64,000 nt of DNA from Methanocella paludicola SANAE. GTDB taxonomy: Archaea; Halobacteriota; Methanocellia; Methanocellales; Methanocellaceae. This document shows positions 1-8,349 of the stretch, piece by piece. The notes under the pieces were generated by a model that was not told the origin of the DNA, ran no database searches, and saw only the letters and a list, made by a program, of their open reading frames with translations. Location of the stretch: positions 1,413,437-1,477,436 of the forward strand of contig NC_013665.1 in assembly GCF_000011005.1 (NCBI RefSeq), given 5' to 3'. A program made the position numbers and the translations under genes. Position 1 is the stretch's first letter. Every line of letters starts with the position of its first letter.

Positions 1-1
1 C

Positions 2-52
2 ATCGAGATGCCGATAGCGCTATTCGAGATGGACGTTTCCTCGTTAAAATAA
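2..52 (+). CDS. Possible 3' end of a gene entering from the left
   Basis: The second forward frame is open from the window edge and ends in TAA at 50-52, encoding a plausible tail IEMPIALFEMDVSSLK. It is too short to assign. The A+T-rich stretch after it (53-93) probably holds the promoter of the flavodoxin gene. It could equally be non-coding. Confidence 0.2.
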   Translation: MEMPIALFEMDVSSLK

Positions 53-93
53 GAATAAAAAATAATTAAAAACACTTTTTTTATCTTCTTTAT

Positions 94-540
94 ATGCTAG
101 ACCTATTGCTCGTGTATGTCACGAAATCGGGTAATACGAGGCTCGTAGCGGAAGCGATCGCGGACGGCGCCAGGTCGATGGGCCTAGAGGCAAGAGCCGC
201 CGACCTCCGTGACATCGAGACCGCAGATATTTTGGGCGCGGACGTCGTAGCCATCGGATCCCCGACGTATGAGCAGCGAATGCTCCCGCTTATAGAAAAG
301 CTCATCGACAGCCTTGATAGTAAAAAATGCAGGGGAAAGCCCGGGATAGCTTTCGGCTCATACGGCTGGAGTGGAGAAGCCCCGATCTTCATAGCAAAGC
401 GAATGCGTGAGCTCGGGTTCGACGTGCTGGACCCGGTCATGCGAGTCCAGTATAAGCCGAACGATAAGGATATCGAAGCATGCGAGCGCCTTGGCAAAGA
501 CATTGCGCTGAAACTCAAAAGCCTTACGCGAAGGACCTAA
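94..540 (+). CDS. Flavodoxin-like protein
   Basis: This 148-residue protein has the flavodoxin fold of the FprA flavodoxin-domain type. The N-terminal strand VYVTKSGNTRLVAEAIADG carries the T/S-x-T/S-G-N-T phosphate loop for FMN. IGSPTYEQRMLP and AFGSYGWSGEA are the two later FMN-contacting loops. It lacks the N-terminal di-iron domain of a full FprA, so it is probably a stand-alone electron carrier. A second copy with the same SYGWSGEAP loop lies at 2362-2826, so the two are paralogues on either side of a histidine kinase. It is convergent with that kinase and their stop codons interlock in a shared CTAA. The redox partner cannot be told from the sequence. Confidence 0.85.
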   Translation: MLDLLLVYVTKSGNTRLVAEAIADGARSMGLEARAADLRDIETADILGADVVAIGSPTYEQRMLPLIEKLIDSLDSKKCRGKPGIAFGSYGWSGEAPIFIAKRMRELGFDVLDPVMRVQYKPNDKDIEACERLGKDIALKLKSLTRRT

Positions 541-2174
541 GTGATCGCCGGCAGCATTATTACGAACTTACTGCCCTTCCCGTACTCCCCGGGCACGCGG
601 TCCTCGGCCCATACTTTGCCGCCGAAGTCATCGATGAGCGTCTTGACCAGGTAAAGCCCGAGGCCACGGCCCCTGGCTTTCGTATCGCCGCGCTTATACC
701 GCTCAAAAATATCCTTCTTTTTCTCGTCGGGTATGCCCGGGCCGTTGTCTTCGATGAATATCCGGTAATATTTTTTACCGTCCTCTATTACCTCCGCGTC
801 TTCAATATTAATTAGCAAAGGCCCTGTCGAGTGTTTTATTGCATTGTCTATGATGTTTACTATAACATCCTGGAATAATTCACATGCCTTTACCATATAT
901 CCAAAAACGGGCGTATAATGGATCTTCACGTCCCGGCCCGGAATATTTTCATAAGCTTTAATGACTTCGGCGATCATGAGTCCGGTGTCTACGACCTCCG
1001 GCCTGATCATGCCGGACTTGAGACTTTGTATCTTTCTCACGTTATCGATCAGCCTTGAAATGCTCTGGAGCGTGAGATACGAAGATCGCAGTAGTTTCAA
1101 GTCTTCACCCTCGATCTTTTTACCCGTCTGTGATCGATCGAGGAATAATTCAAGGCTGCCCATGGCGATCTGGTTCATGTTGTTGATGTCATGGCTCATG
1201 AGGTCGATATATACCTCCGCCTGGGCTCTGGCTTCGGACAGGGTCTCCTCCGCCAGCTTTTGTTCGGTGATGTCGATCATCGTGACGAGCACGGCGGGCT
1301 TTCTCTCGAACATGATATTGGCCGCGTTGATATCGATCCATCGCCCATCTCCGCTCTTCGTAATGATCTTTATCTGGTATCGTGCTGGGACCGTCACCCC
1401 CTTCTGCCTTTTTATTCCCCTCTCCTTGACGAGCTCCCGGTAGTCCGGATGGGCAATATCCCAGTAGCTCATATTGATGAATTCATCCCGCGTATACCCG
1501 GTAAGCGCCTCCGCCGCCGGGTTCACGTAGCAGCAATTTTTTTCCCCGCGATAGATATAAATGGCGAAAGGTGCCCTTTCCAGCAGGTTCTGGAACTTTT
1601 TTTCACTCTTGCGAAGCGCTTCCTCCAGGCGCTTCTTCTCGATAATACTTTCCTTACACATATCTCCATAATCTTTCGATATTTCCGCCTGCGCCTTATA
1701 ACGCGTCTCGAGCTCTTTATATGACGCGAGTAGTTCTGTTTCCGCCATCTTACGCCGCGTGATATCGATATGGGTAACTACAAGGTACTTGCGGCTGTTT
1801 TCCATAAAGCGCGTGGCCCGCATTAAAAACCAGCGTTTCTTATCCGGAGAATCACAGGGATATTCCAGCTCAAAATAACTGATATTGCCTTTAAGGACCG
1901 ACAGTAATCCGTCCAGCGCGACGGGGGCCTCATCCGAATGCTCGCCATGGGCTTTTCGGCAGACCTCAAAATAGCTGACGCCCACGCCGACCTTATCGAG
2001 GGACTTTATGCCATTCTGTAATGCAAAACGATCCCATGAATCGTTTATATCGATGATGATGCCCGAATCGTTTAATATTGCGATGTTCGAAGTGAGCGAA
2101 TCCAGTATCGAATGATAGAAAGTTTCCGGCCTATCACCGATTTTTATGTCAGTATGAATTAGTATTCCCCGCAA
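537..2174 (-). CDS. PAS-domain sensor histidine kinase
   Basis: The 545-residue soluble kinase has no membrane segment. A first PAS domain spans about 18-140 and a charged coiled coil about 145-195. A second PAS follows at about 195-310 (YVNPAAEALTGYT, ending VTMIDITEQK). The dimerisation helix carries the phospho-acceptor His328 in MSHDINNMNQ. The ATPase domain shows the N box NIIDNAIKH, G1 DNGPGIP and G2 GRGLGLYLVK. The H box differs from bacterial HELRTPL and matches the kinases at 13444 and 31277, so the three form a paralogous archaeal subfamily. No response regulator is adjacent. The signal is unknown; a cytoplasmic PAS suggests redox, gas or a small ligand. Confidence 0.9.
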   Translation of the reverse strand: MRGILIHTDIKIGDRPETFYHSILDSLTSNIAILNDSGIIIDINDSWDRFALQNGIKSLDKVGVGVSYFEVCRKAHGEHSDEAPVALDGLLSVLKGNISYFELEYPCDSPDKKRWFLMRATRFMENSRKYLVVTHIDITRRKMAETELLASYKELETRYKAQAEISKDYGDMCKESIIEKKRLEEALRKSEKKFQNLLERAPFAIYIYRGEKNCCYVNPAAEALTGYTRDEFINMSYWDIAHPDYRELVKERGIKRQKGVTVPARYQIKIITKSGDGRWIDINAANIMFERKPAVLVTMIDITEQKLAEETLSEARAQAEVYIDLMSHDINNMNQIAMGSLELFLDRSQTGKKIEGEDLKLLRSSYLTLQSISRLIDNVRKIQSLKSGMIRPEVVDTGLMIAEVIKAYENIPGRDVKIHYTPVFGYMVKACELFQDVIVNIIDNAIKHSTGPLLINIEDAEVIEDGKKYYRIFIEDNGPGIPDEKKKDIFERYKRGDTKARGRGLGLYLVKTLIDDFGGKVWAEDRVPGEYGKGSKFVIMLPAIT

Positions 2175-2361
2175 CTGAAACTAACGAATTATTAATTTGC
2201 AAAGTGAAATATATTCGGGCAAAATAATTTTAATAATAGTCATTTATACCTTATATAACGTTTATATTACCCTGGTTCTGGTAGAAGGGCCCTATCCCGG
2301 GCATGGCCATAAGATACGCAAAAGTATTATTGCCTAATAAAATAAAATAACATTGATATTT

Positions 2362-2826
2362 ATGGCCAGGCCTAAATTAGTCGTGGTATACCTCAGCACA
2401 CAGGGTAATACGAAAAAAATGGCGGACGCGATCGCGGAAGGGGCGGAGGACAGGGGCATAGACACCCACTCGGTCAGCTTCTACGAGGCCGACATGAACG
2501 AGCTCAAGGACGCTAACGCGATAGCGCTGGGCAGCTCGACCTTCTGGTACAAGATGCACGCGCCCATGGAGCACTTCATCGAGCGCATGGGCAAGGAGCT
2601 CGGCGACGGCCTCAAGGGCAAGGTCGGTGCGGCCTTTGGGTCGTACGGATGGAGCGGCGAAGCGCCGGCCGATATAGCGAAGATGCTGCGGGCCCTCGGC
2701 ATGGAAGTCGTCGACCCAGTACTGCGCGTGCAGTTCACGCCCACGGAAAAGGACATCGAGGAATGCAAGCGCCTGGGCAAGGACATCGCGAACACGGTCA
2801 AAAAGACTAAAAGAGCAGTAGGCTGA
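2362..2826 (+). CDS. Flavodoxin-like protein, second copy
   Basis: The 154-residue protein has the FMN phosphate loop STQGNTKKMADAIAEG, then LGSSTFWYKMHAPME and AFGSYGWSGEAPADIAKML. It closely resembles the protein at 94-540, including the C-terminal DPVLRVQ-PTEKDIEECKRLGKDIA segment, which points to a local duplication. The ATG at 2362 is preferred. A TTG three codons upstream is in frame but has no ribosome binding site. About 190 bp of A+T-rich sequence upstream, with TATA-like stretches, separates it from the divergent kinase. Confidence 0.85.
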   Translation: MARPKLVVVYLSTQGNTKKMADAIAEGAEDRGIDTHSVSFYEADMNELKDANAIALGSSTFWYKMHAPMEHFIERMGKELGDGLKGKVGAAFGSYGWSGEAPADIAKMLRALGMEVVDPVLRVQFTPTEKDIEECKRLGKDIANTVKKTKRAVG

Positions 2827-2902
2827 GCGATAAAAAAATACAAATACCTAATGCGTGGAATATAGACTGTCATCTTTAATTTACTAAAGGAGGATTAATT
2901 TT

Positions 2903-3127
2903 TTGTTCCCTAATAAAAAAGTTCAGGCACTCGTTGGCCAGAAAATTCAGGTAGAAATGAAAGGCGAGAAGAACATTCTGGAAGGTACCCTGGTCAGTGC
3001 CGACGATTATCTGAACCTTCACATGGTCGATACGACTGAGATACAGGGCGGCCAGAAGCTGAGGACCCTCGGCTCGGTAGTCCTGAGAGGCAATAACATC
3101 ATCCTGTTAAACCCATTGAAGGAGTAA
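2903..3127 (+). CDS. Sm-like (Lsm) archaeal RNA-binding protein
   Basis: The 74-residue protein fits the whole Sm fold. Sm1 covers about 8-50 (VGQKIQVEMKG, then LVSADDYLNLHMVD with the conserved Asp-x-Tyr-x-Asn-Leu RNA-contacting loop). Sm2 is LGSVVLRGNNIILLNP near the C-terminus, with the RGNNI uridine-pocket residues. Members form heptameric rings that bind U-rich RNA. The start is a TTG at 2903, fixed by a strong AGGAGG at 2888-2893. A winged-helix gene begins 8 bp after the stop, so the two are probably co-transcribed. Confidence 0.93.
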   Translation: MFPNKKVQALVGQKIQVEMKGEKNILEGTLVSADDYLNLHMVDTTEIQGGQKLRTLGSVVLRGNNIILLNPLKE

Positions 3128-3134
3128 TCGTATT

Positions 3135-3857
3135 TTGAGCGAGGATAGCTTAGAGGAGAAAGCGCTGGCTCTTATCAAGTCCCGCCCCAACGGCGTCCTC
3201 CAGAGCGACCTTTGGAAAGACCTCGACATCGACAGCCGTAAGTGCTCCCGCATCATCGCGAAGCTGGAGGAGGACGGCAAGATCAAGCGCACCTGGGAGA
3301 CGGTAAAAGGCACTCGCACCTACCGTATCTCCTATCTGCCCCAGAAGAAGGAGGCCCCCCGGAAAGAGGTCGACTTTAGCCTTATCATCGTCGACGGCGG
3401 TATCGCCCCGTGCATCGGCTGTACGTATGAGTGCGAGCCCGATTATTGCCCGGACCTCGGTAACTGGATCGAGCTGCTTACTCGTATGCCTGAGCGGGAG
3501 GTGCCGAAGCCTGCGCCGAAACCTAAAGTTGTAGAGGTTGAGGCCCCCGTTAAGGAAGAAGTCGCCCCTGTTAAGGTGAAGAAGGGTAAGGCTGCCGCTA
3601 AGGCTCCCGCTGAAGAACCGGAGATGCCTCCCGTGAAGCCACCTGAAAAGGTTCCCGTGAAGGCCGCTAAGCCCACTAAAGCTGCTAAACCCTCTAAGGC
3701 GGAGAAGCCCGTCGAAGAGGTAAAGCCGCCGGCAAAAGCTCCTGCCCGTAAGTCTGCCGTAGGCTCGAAGAAGGCTGCTGCTGAAGAGGTAGCTCCTCCT
3801 AAGCCAGCCGCTAAAGCTAAGGCGACGACGAAAGCTAAAAGCACAAAGAAAAAATAA
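3135..3857 (+). CDS. Winged-helix protein with Cys cluster and histone-H1-like tail
   Basis: The 240-residue protein has three parts. Residues 1-75 form a winged helix (GVLQSDLWKDLDIDSRKCSRIIAKLEEDGKI, then wing GTRTYRI). Residues about 95-115 hold a compact cluster C-x2-C-x3-C-x4-C (CIGCTYECEPDYC) that could bind zinc or an Fe-S cluster. The last about 120 residues are a low-complexity Ala/Lys/Pro/Val tail with PAKAA- and VKPP-like repeats, resembling the basic tail of histone H1. The TTG start follows lsm by 7 bp. It is probably a DNA-binding regulator or chromatin-type protein; the exact role is unknown. Confidence 0.7.
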   Translation: MSEDSLEEKALALIKSRPNGVLQSDLWKDLDIDSRKCSRIIAKLEEDGKIKRTWETVKGTRTYRISYLPQKKEAPRKEVDFSLIIVDGGIAPCIGCTYECEPDYCPDLGNWIELLTRMPEREVPKPAPKPKVVEVEAPVKEEVAPVKVKKGKAAAKAPAEEPEMPPVKPPEKVPVKAAKPTKAAKPSKAEKPVEEVKPPAKAPARKSAVGSKKAAAEEVAPPKPAAKAKATTKAKSTKKK

Positions 3858-3862
3858 TTTTT

Positions 3863-5431
3863 TTAAAATAGCTTATACTGCTGTTTTTGCGCAGGCGCCA
3901 CTACCTTCGCAGCTACGGCTTTTTTCGAATATGCGACCCACTCTTCGGGCGCATCCCTGCTAATGCCGCCATGTTCCGTGAGCCTCGCACGCACCTTCAC
4001 GAGCGTAGGCGTATTAATGGCAACGCCAGATATGATGGCCTCGCCCTTAGCGAGCGCAGGCAGCTCGTCCAGGATATCCTTGCTCATGGTCTCGATACTG
4101 GCGGCGATCTGGTTCTTATCGACCGGGTTGATGATCCGCATGGTGATCTGGGACATGCACTGGGACAGGCAGTCGCTGTCGAGCTTGGACGGCCTCTGGG
4201 AGACCATGCAGACGCCGATGCCGAATTTACGGCCCTCCGAGAGTATGGTCTTCAGTATATTTTTTGACTTGGCTTCGCCGTTCTGTGGGGCGAAACGGTG
4301 GGCCTCTTCGAGCACGACGAACGCCGGGTAGGGCAGGTACTTCTCATCCTTCTCGTGGTACTGTTCGTTAATGGTGCCCTGCCGTGCATCGAATAGCCGG
4401 CGTAACAATACCGCCGATATAAGCTGTTGTTCCTTCTGGGAGAGGCCGCTCAGGTCAAGGATGGAAAGCTGTCCGACGCTGAACTGGTCCTTGAGCTGCA
4501 TGTGCTGGAAGTCGTCGAATATCGGGCGGCTCATGATGTTACTTTCGTAGCGCCAGACGATGCCGTCGATGGTGGACTGGTTGCTCTCGTTCCGCAGCGC
4601 CTGGATCTCGTTCAGCAGATCGGCCTTGCGGAAGTTCGCCCTGTCGGGTAATGCATAATAGGCCCGGGCGAAGAACGTCTCCATCTTGTCCGTCATTTCC
4701 AGAATGCTCATGAAGTCTTCGAGCTTGAGCTCGGTGATCTTTATCTTGATGTTCTCCTTGCGAAGGACTTTGACTGTTGGGCGATAGTCATCCTCCCTGA
4801 ATTCTTTGATGTTCTGTAGTGCCGTTAGTGTTGGGTATTCTCCGTGGGGGTCAACTACGAGGACGGCTGCACGGTTGTTCGGGCGCATGAGCTCTTCGAG
4901 CAGTACGCCAACGGTATAGCTTTTTCCGCTCCCGGTGGCCGCAATGATGCTCAGGTGCTGACTGACCAGGTCCTTCACGCTTAATACGACGGGCACGTCT
5001 GTGCCGAGTACAGAGCCTATTGCGGCAGAGCCGCGCTGGCCTACTGCGGCCTTGCTCACGTCTTTCAGTAGTTCCTGCCCTGCCACGTAGACCGATTCAC
5101 CATTGTCGGGCATCGTCCTGGGGTGCTTGAACTCCCCGATTGCCTCATTGAAATAGCCGACGATAGAAGCCGTTATAAGGTATTTATCATAGTCCTCAGT
5201 GTCCATGCCGCTAAACTCAAGGATCGCCTTCGGGTTCAAGTCACTATTAAATAAAAATTCATCAGGGAAGGGCTTGAGCGACTGAGCATATTTAACCCGG
5301 CACAGGATGAAGCGGTCAGGAGTTACCCAGCGGTCCTGGTAGGCGACGAAGTCGCCGTTCTTCAGCTTCATGGACGATATGAAGCTGATGTCGTTCTCCT
5401 CGACGCTCTGGACGTTGCCTATGGGCTTCAT
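3863..5431 (-). CDS. herA: HerA bipolar DNA helicase/translocase
   Basis: The 522-residue protein belongs to the HerA/FtsK-like hexameric ATPases that work with NurA and Mre11-Rad50 to make 3' tails at DNA ends. Residues 1-125 form the HAS-barrel. The P-loop is AATGSGKSYTVG near residue 170, Walker B is FVVLEEAHRFAP, and an arginine-finger region ISEGRKFGIG / VSQRPSKLD follows. The start overlaps the stop of the upstream HAS-barrel gene by 4 bp (ATGA), which indicates translational coupling. nurA-rad50-mre11 lie on the same strand about 1.2 kb upstream, separated by two opposite-strand genes. Confidence 0.95.
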   Translation of the reverse strand: MKPIGNVQSVEENDISFISSMKLKNGDFVAYQDRWVTPDRFILCRVKYAQSLKPFPDEFLFNSDLNPKAILEFSGMDTEDYDKYLITASIVGYFNEAIGEFKHPRTMPDNGESVYVAGQELLKDVSKAAVGQRGSAAIGSVLGTDVPVVLSVKDLVSQHLSIIAATGSGKSYTVGVLLEELMRPNNRAAVLVVDPHGEYPTLTALQNIKEFREDDYRPTVKVLRKENIKIKITELKLEDFMSILEMTDKMETFFARAYYALPDRANFRKADLLNEIQALRNESNQSTIDGIVWRYESNIMSRPIFDDFQHMQLKDQFSVGQLSILDLSGLSQKEQQLISAVLLRRLFDARQGTINEQYHEKDEKYLPYPAFVVLEEAHRFAPQNGEAKSKNILKTILSEGRKFGIGVCMVSQRPSKLDSDCLSQCMSQITMRIINPVDKNQIAASIETMSKDILDELPALAKGEAIISGVAINTPTLVKVRARLTEHGGISRDAPEEWVAYSKKAVAAKVVAPAQKQQYKLF

Positions 5432-5964
5432 GCTTTATTCTCCGTGTGCTTTTTGAGGGCTGCCAGCATGGGCTTGCATTCGGGCACTGCCGTAGCCACG
5501 TGGTCTATGGTGCAGCATAGTGTCTCCGGGTCAACCGCCGACGATAGCTTACGATAATAGGAAAAGCTCGGCTTCCCGCCCGGTGTGTGGAAAGCCCTTA
5601 TGCCTTCTTTATCCATAAGCTCGACGACGTCGTTTACAACGGGCGCATAGTCGAGGCTCTGCAAGGCTCTCGTGCCCTGCACGTTCCCGATCCCATGGAT
5701 CGCAAGATAAGAGCTACGGTAGTCGTTAACATAAGGCGCAAAGACCTCCTGCTTTTCCTCAGACAGGAACGGCAGGACGTCCTCCTTTATCTCGTGTTGC
5801 ACGCTGGTCACGATGCCGATGACTGAGCCCTGCGCCGTCTTTATTGAAACGAACGTGCCTGCGGGCACCTTCGATGCCGCTACATAGCCGACATTCTCAT
5901 CCAGCGGCACCTTCGCGATATATTCGGAAAAGGACTTTACTTGTACGATCGACCCTACCTTCAT
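5428..5964 (-). CDS. HAS-barrel-like protein coupled to herA
   Basis: This 178-residue protein precedes herA and overlaps it by 4 bp. Its first 80 residues (MKVGSIVQVKSFSEY, YVAASKVPAGTFVSIK, GSVIGIVTSVQHEI) read as a small beta-barrel similar to the HAS-barrel in HerA-type ATPases. The C-terminal half is alpha-helical with no motif I recognise. The coupling suggests an accessory subunit that regulates or loads HerA. This is an inference from position and fold pattern only. Confidence 0.6.
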   Translation of the reverse strand: MKVGSIVQVKSFSEYIAKVPLDENVGYVAASKVPAGTFVSIKTAQGSVIGIVTSVQHEIKEDVLPFLSEEKQEVFAPYVNDYRSSYLAIHGIGNVQGTRALQSLDYAPVVNDVVELMDKEGIRAFHTPGGKPSFSYYRKLSSAVDPETLCCTIDHVATAVPECKPMLAALKKHTENKA

Positions 5965-6121
5965 GCCTTATACACCTATAGCTTATAGGATGGCGACGTC
6001 AAAACGTTTTCGATTATCCATAGTGAAAGAAATAATCGCTTATAATTCAACCTATTATATAACGATATTTTTTTAAACAAATAAACGCTTAAATATTAAT
6101 TAAAGTCCATGGGTGATCTTC

Positions 6122-6481
6122 ATGAGCGGCCAAATATACGAAGCAGTTCTTGCAACTAATGATCTACAAATTGATTTAACGGTAAAGGGCAATAACGGCG
6201 AAAAGGAGTCTCATTACATTTATAAAGTGTCAGGTTTTGAGCAAGCATATCGAGTAGCCAATAGTTTAAATAATCCAAAAGATGAGAACAAAGATATTGA
6301 TATGCCTGGATTTGTAAAATTCCTGTTAGATGTTATCAATTACATCGATAGGTATCTAGGGTATCGTGATCCTGTGCCAAATAAAATCGGAACTTTTTCG
6401 GGATGCATATCGGATAAAAGTGGCGGGACGTTTTACCAGTTTGAATATGCCGTAAAAGAGGTGTTAAACAATGAAGACTAA
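6122..6481 (+). CDS. Small unknown protein, first gene of an inserted pair
   Basis: I do not recognise this 119-residue soluble protein. It has an N-terminal beta-rich part (IYEAVLATNDLQIDLTVKG) and a helical middle (MPGFVKFLLDVINYIDRYLGY). The ATG at 6122 is chosen because GGGTGA at 6111-6116 sits just upstream; a GTG at 6113 is less likely. It overlaps the next gene by 11 bp. Its DNA is visibly richer in A+T than its neighbours and it lies on the opposite strand, splitting the herA-nurA-mre11 neighbourhood. This suggests recent acquisition as a two-gene unit. Confidence 0.6.
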   Translation: MSGQIYEAVLATNDLQIDLTVKGNNGEKESHYIYKVSGFEQAYRVANSLNNPKDENKDIDMPGFVKFLLDVINYIDRYLGYRDPVPNKIGTFSGCISDKSGGTFYQFEYAVKEVLNNED

Positions 6482-7160
6482 GATTATTGTCGACCCTTCC
6501 GCCATAGAATTAACTAACAATGATATAGTACCTCCTTGGGAGAAGAAGTGGCTGGACTATGGGCAGGACCTGATAAAAAATTCCCCCGAACTCATGGACA
6601 GTATGGCAAAATATCTTATATCGATTATTACAACGGTCACGGGGATCTATACGGCCGCTTTAGCTTTTGTGAGCATCGATGAAAAAACGTTTACTTTCCC
6701 GGGAAATATCGCATTGTTATTACCCTATATTGTCTTTTTAATAAGCATTTATTTTTGCATAAATGTTTTAAATCCACGGTTGTTAAATTTTAAATCTGAT
6801 GATATTCCGGGCATAAAAAAATCATACACGTACATTGCCCACTACAAATTTAACATGTTGAAATGTAGCGTATTTATGTTCGTTTTAGCCATATTATCGG
6901 TCGCAGTACTGGTGGTTTTTCTTCCCTTTATCGCATCTGCCATTGCCTCCTTCAACGCTCAAACGACGATGGTCCAATTCTCGGTACCTTCGAACAATAT
7001 GACAGCTTTTAATGATATGGGGTTCGCCTTCGAAGAGAATACTCATATCACAAAGGCCGTAGAGCTAAAGGACGATACAGGAACGTTCTATGAAGTGAAA
7101 TTAAATGGTAAAAAGGTCATCTTTAATAAAGATGTAGTCACCGCGGCTATCTATACATAA
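6471..7160 (+). CDS. Three-helix membrane protein, second gene of an inserted pair
   Basis: The 229-residue protein is not recognised. Residues 1-40 are amphipathic and soluble. Membrane segments follow at about 47-68 (YLISIITTVTGIYTAALAF), 78-100 (IALLLPYIVFLISIYFC) and 128-158 (VFMFVLAILSVAVLVVFLPF). The last about 70 residues form a soluble domain. It overlaps the upstream small gene by 11 bp and ends 7 bp before the convergent nurA. A small soluble partner plus a multi-pass membrane protein is a layout often seen in effector modules, but no catalytic motif supports that here. Confidence 0.6.
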   Translation: MKTKIIVDPSAIELTNNDIVPPWEKKWLDYGQDLIKNSPELMDSMAKYLISIITTVTGIYTAALAFVSIDEKTFTFPGNIALLLPYIVFLISIYFCINVLNPRLLNFKSDDIPGIKKSYTYIAHYKFNMLKCSVFMFVLAILSVAVLVVFLPFIASAIASFNAQTTMVQFSVPSNNMTAFNDMGFAFEENTHITKAVELKDDTGTFYEVKLNGKKVIFNKDVVTAAIYT

Positions 7161-7167
7161 GACCGCC

Positions 7168-8349
7168 TCATGTGACCTTTTTATTTATTTCTTTAGCGCT
7201 CTTGTATATCTTTATCCGATTCGCTGCTGCGAAGTGGTCCAGTATGCGGCTGAACTGCTCAGCCTCATCCTGGCTGATGGCCGTATACTCGTGCGCCCGG
7301 TGGATGATATCCGGGTATCCAGGTCTTATAATACATTCCGCTCTCACGACGTCCGCTATACGATCGGCCATTCCAGCCTCATAGGCCCACTCCGGGAACT
7401 CCACCTTCGATGGCAACCCGCCTGACGATTGAATATAAAAGAAGGCGACCGAGTCACGATAGGGCCCATACAGGTCCAGGACCGACTTATTCTCCCTGCT
7501 CTTATCGTCCCGGTCGGATATGAAGGTCCGTGTACGGTCTGCCCAGTTGAGTTTTCCACGGATAAGGTGGACGTCTGAAAGGTGCGATACCGGGGGCAGG
7601 TGGAAGTATTTTTTCATCAAGGTGACTATGTCCTTATTGAGTGGCATGTCCGTATAGGCGGCCACAGGCGTTTTTGTTTCCTCGGACGTTCTCAGCACAG
7701 ATACGATAGCGTCAACATAATTCATACGTATCTTCTCGTCGGCCAGCTCGTTGATGAACGATAATACCAGGGACCCGTCAAGGAATACTATGTCGCCAGG
7801 ATTAGAGCGCATGAACTCGCATATTTGCTCACACTCGAGCTGGTGGCGCCGGAGGGATACGGGCGTCTCGGAAAAGGCCGACGTGCCTTTATAGGCTTCA
7901 AACTCCGAGGGCGTGATCAGGGACATTTTATAAGATGTTGAAAATCCATCGACTCCGGTATGCTTGTTAATGACGAGCCCGGCCTGGGTGAGCCCGATGG
8001 GCACCGAGTATCGCCTCGAGGCAAATACCTGGCTTCCATCCACGGCCGCCACGGTCTTACCTTTCAGCACTTCCAGGGCCCAGTCCGTAGCATCCGCCCG
8101 GTTAACGAATCTCTTCTTAAAAGGCCGAACTAAAGGTCCGTCTTCTAAAAATTTACTCCCGGAATATACCGGAAGCCTGGCATTCGCATTCTTATCGAGC
8201 GAATCCAGCATCGGGAGCTTCTCACGATACTTCTCCAGCACGTCGGAATCCTTTTGGTCAAAGTCCAGGATCTCGCTCTTCCGGTCCAGAAGCTCACGAG
8301 AGAGTAGCCTGAGGTCTAGCATTTCGCCTCCTAACCTTACTTTCGCCAT
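7168..8349 (-). CDS. nurA: NurA 5'-3' nuclease
   Basis: The 393-residue protein has the NurA nuclease fold. The first catalytic Asp lies in AAVDGSQVFASRR near residue 100. A second acidic strand FLDGSLVLSF comes near 195. Late conserved motifs include AECIIRPGYPDIIHRAHEYTAI. NurA digests the 5' strand at breaks, driven by HerA. The start overlaps the end of rad50 by 56 bp (29 bp if the internal ATG at 8322 is used), an unusually long overlap. It belongs to the mre11-rad50-nurA operon. Confidence 0.92.
   Translation of the reverse strand: MAKVRLGGEMLDLRLLSRELLDRKSEILDFDQKDSDVLEKYREKLPMLDSLDKNANARLPVYSGSKFLEDGPLVRPFKKRFVNRADATDWALEVLKGKTVAAVDGSQVFASRRYSVPIGLTQAGLVINKHTGVDGFSTSYKMSLITPSEFEAYKGTSAFSETPVSLRRHQLECEQICEFMRSNPGDIVFLDGSLVLSFINELADEKIRMNYVDAIVSVLRTSEETKTPVAAYTDMPLNKDIVTLMKKYFHLPPVSHLSDVHLIRGKLNWADRTRTFISDRDDKSRENKSVLDLYGPYRDSVAFFYIQSSGGLPSKVEFPEWAYEAGMADRIADVVRAECIIRPGYPDIIHRAHEYTAISQDEAEQFSRILDHFAAANRIKIYKSAKEINKKVT

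Noticed and set aside
6122-7160. Inserted gene pair as a known defence system
   Set aside because: No toxin, nuclease or NTPase motif is visible in either protein; only composition and position are unusual.
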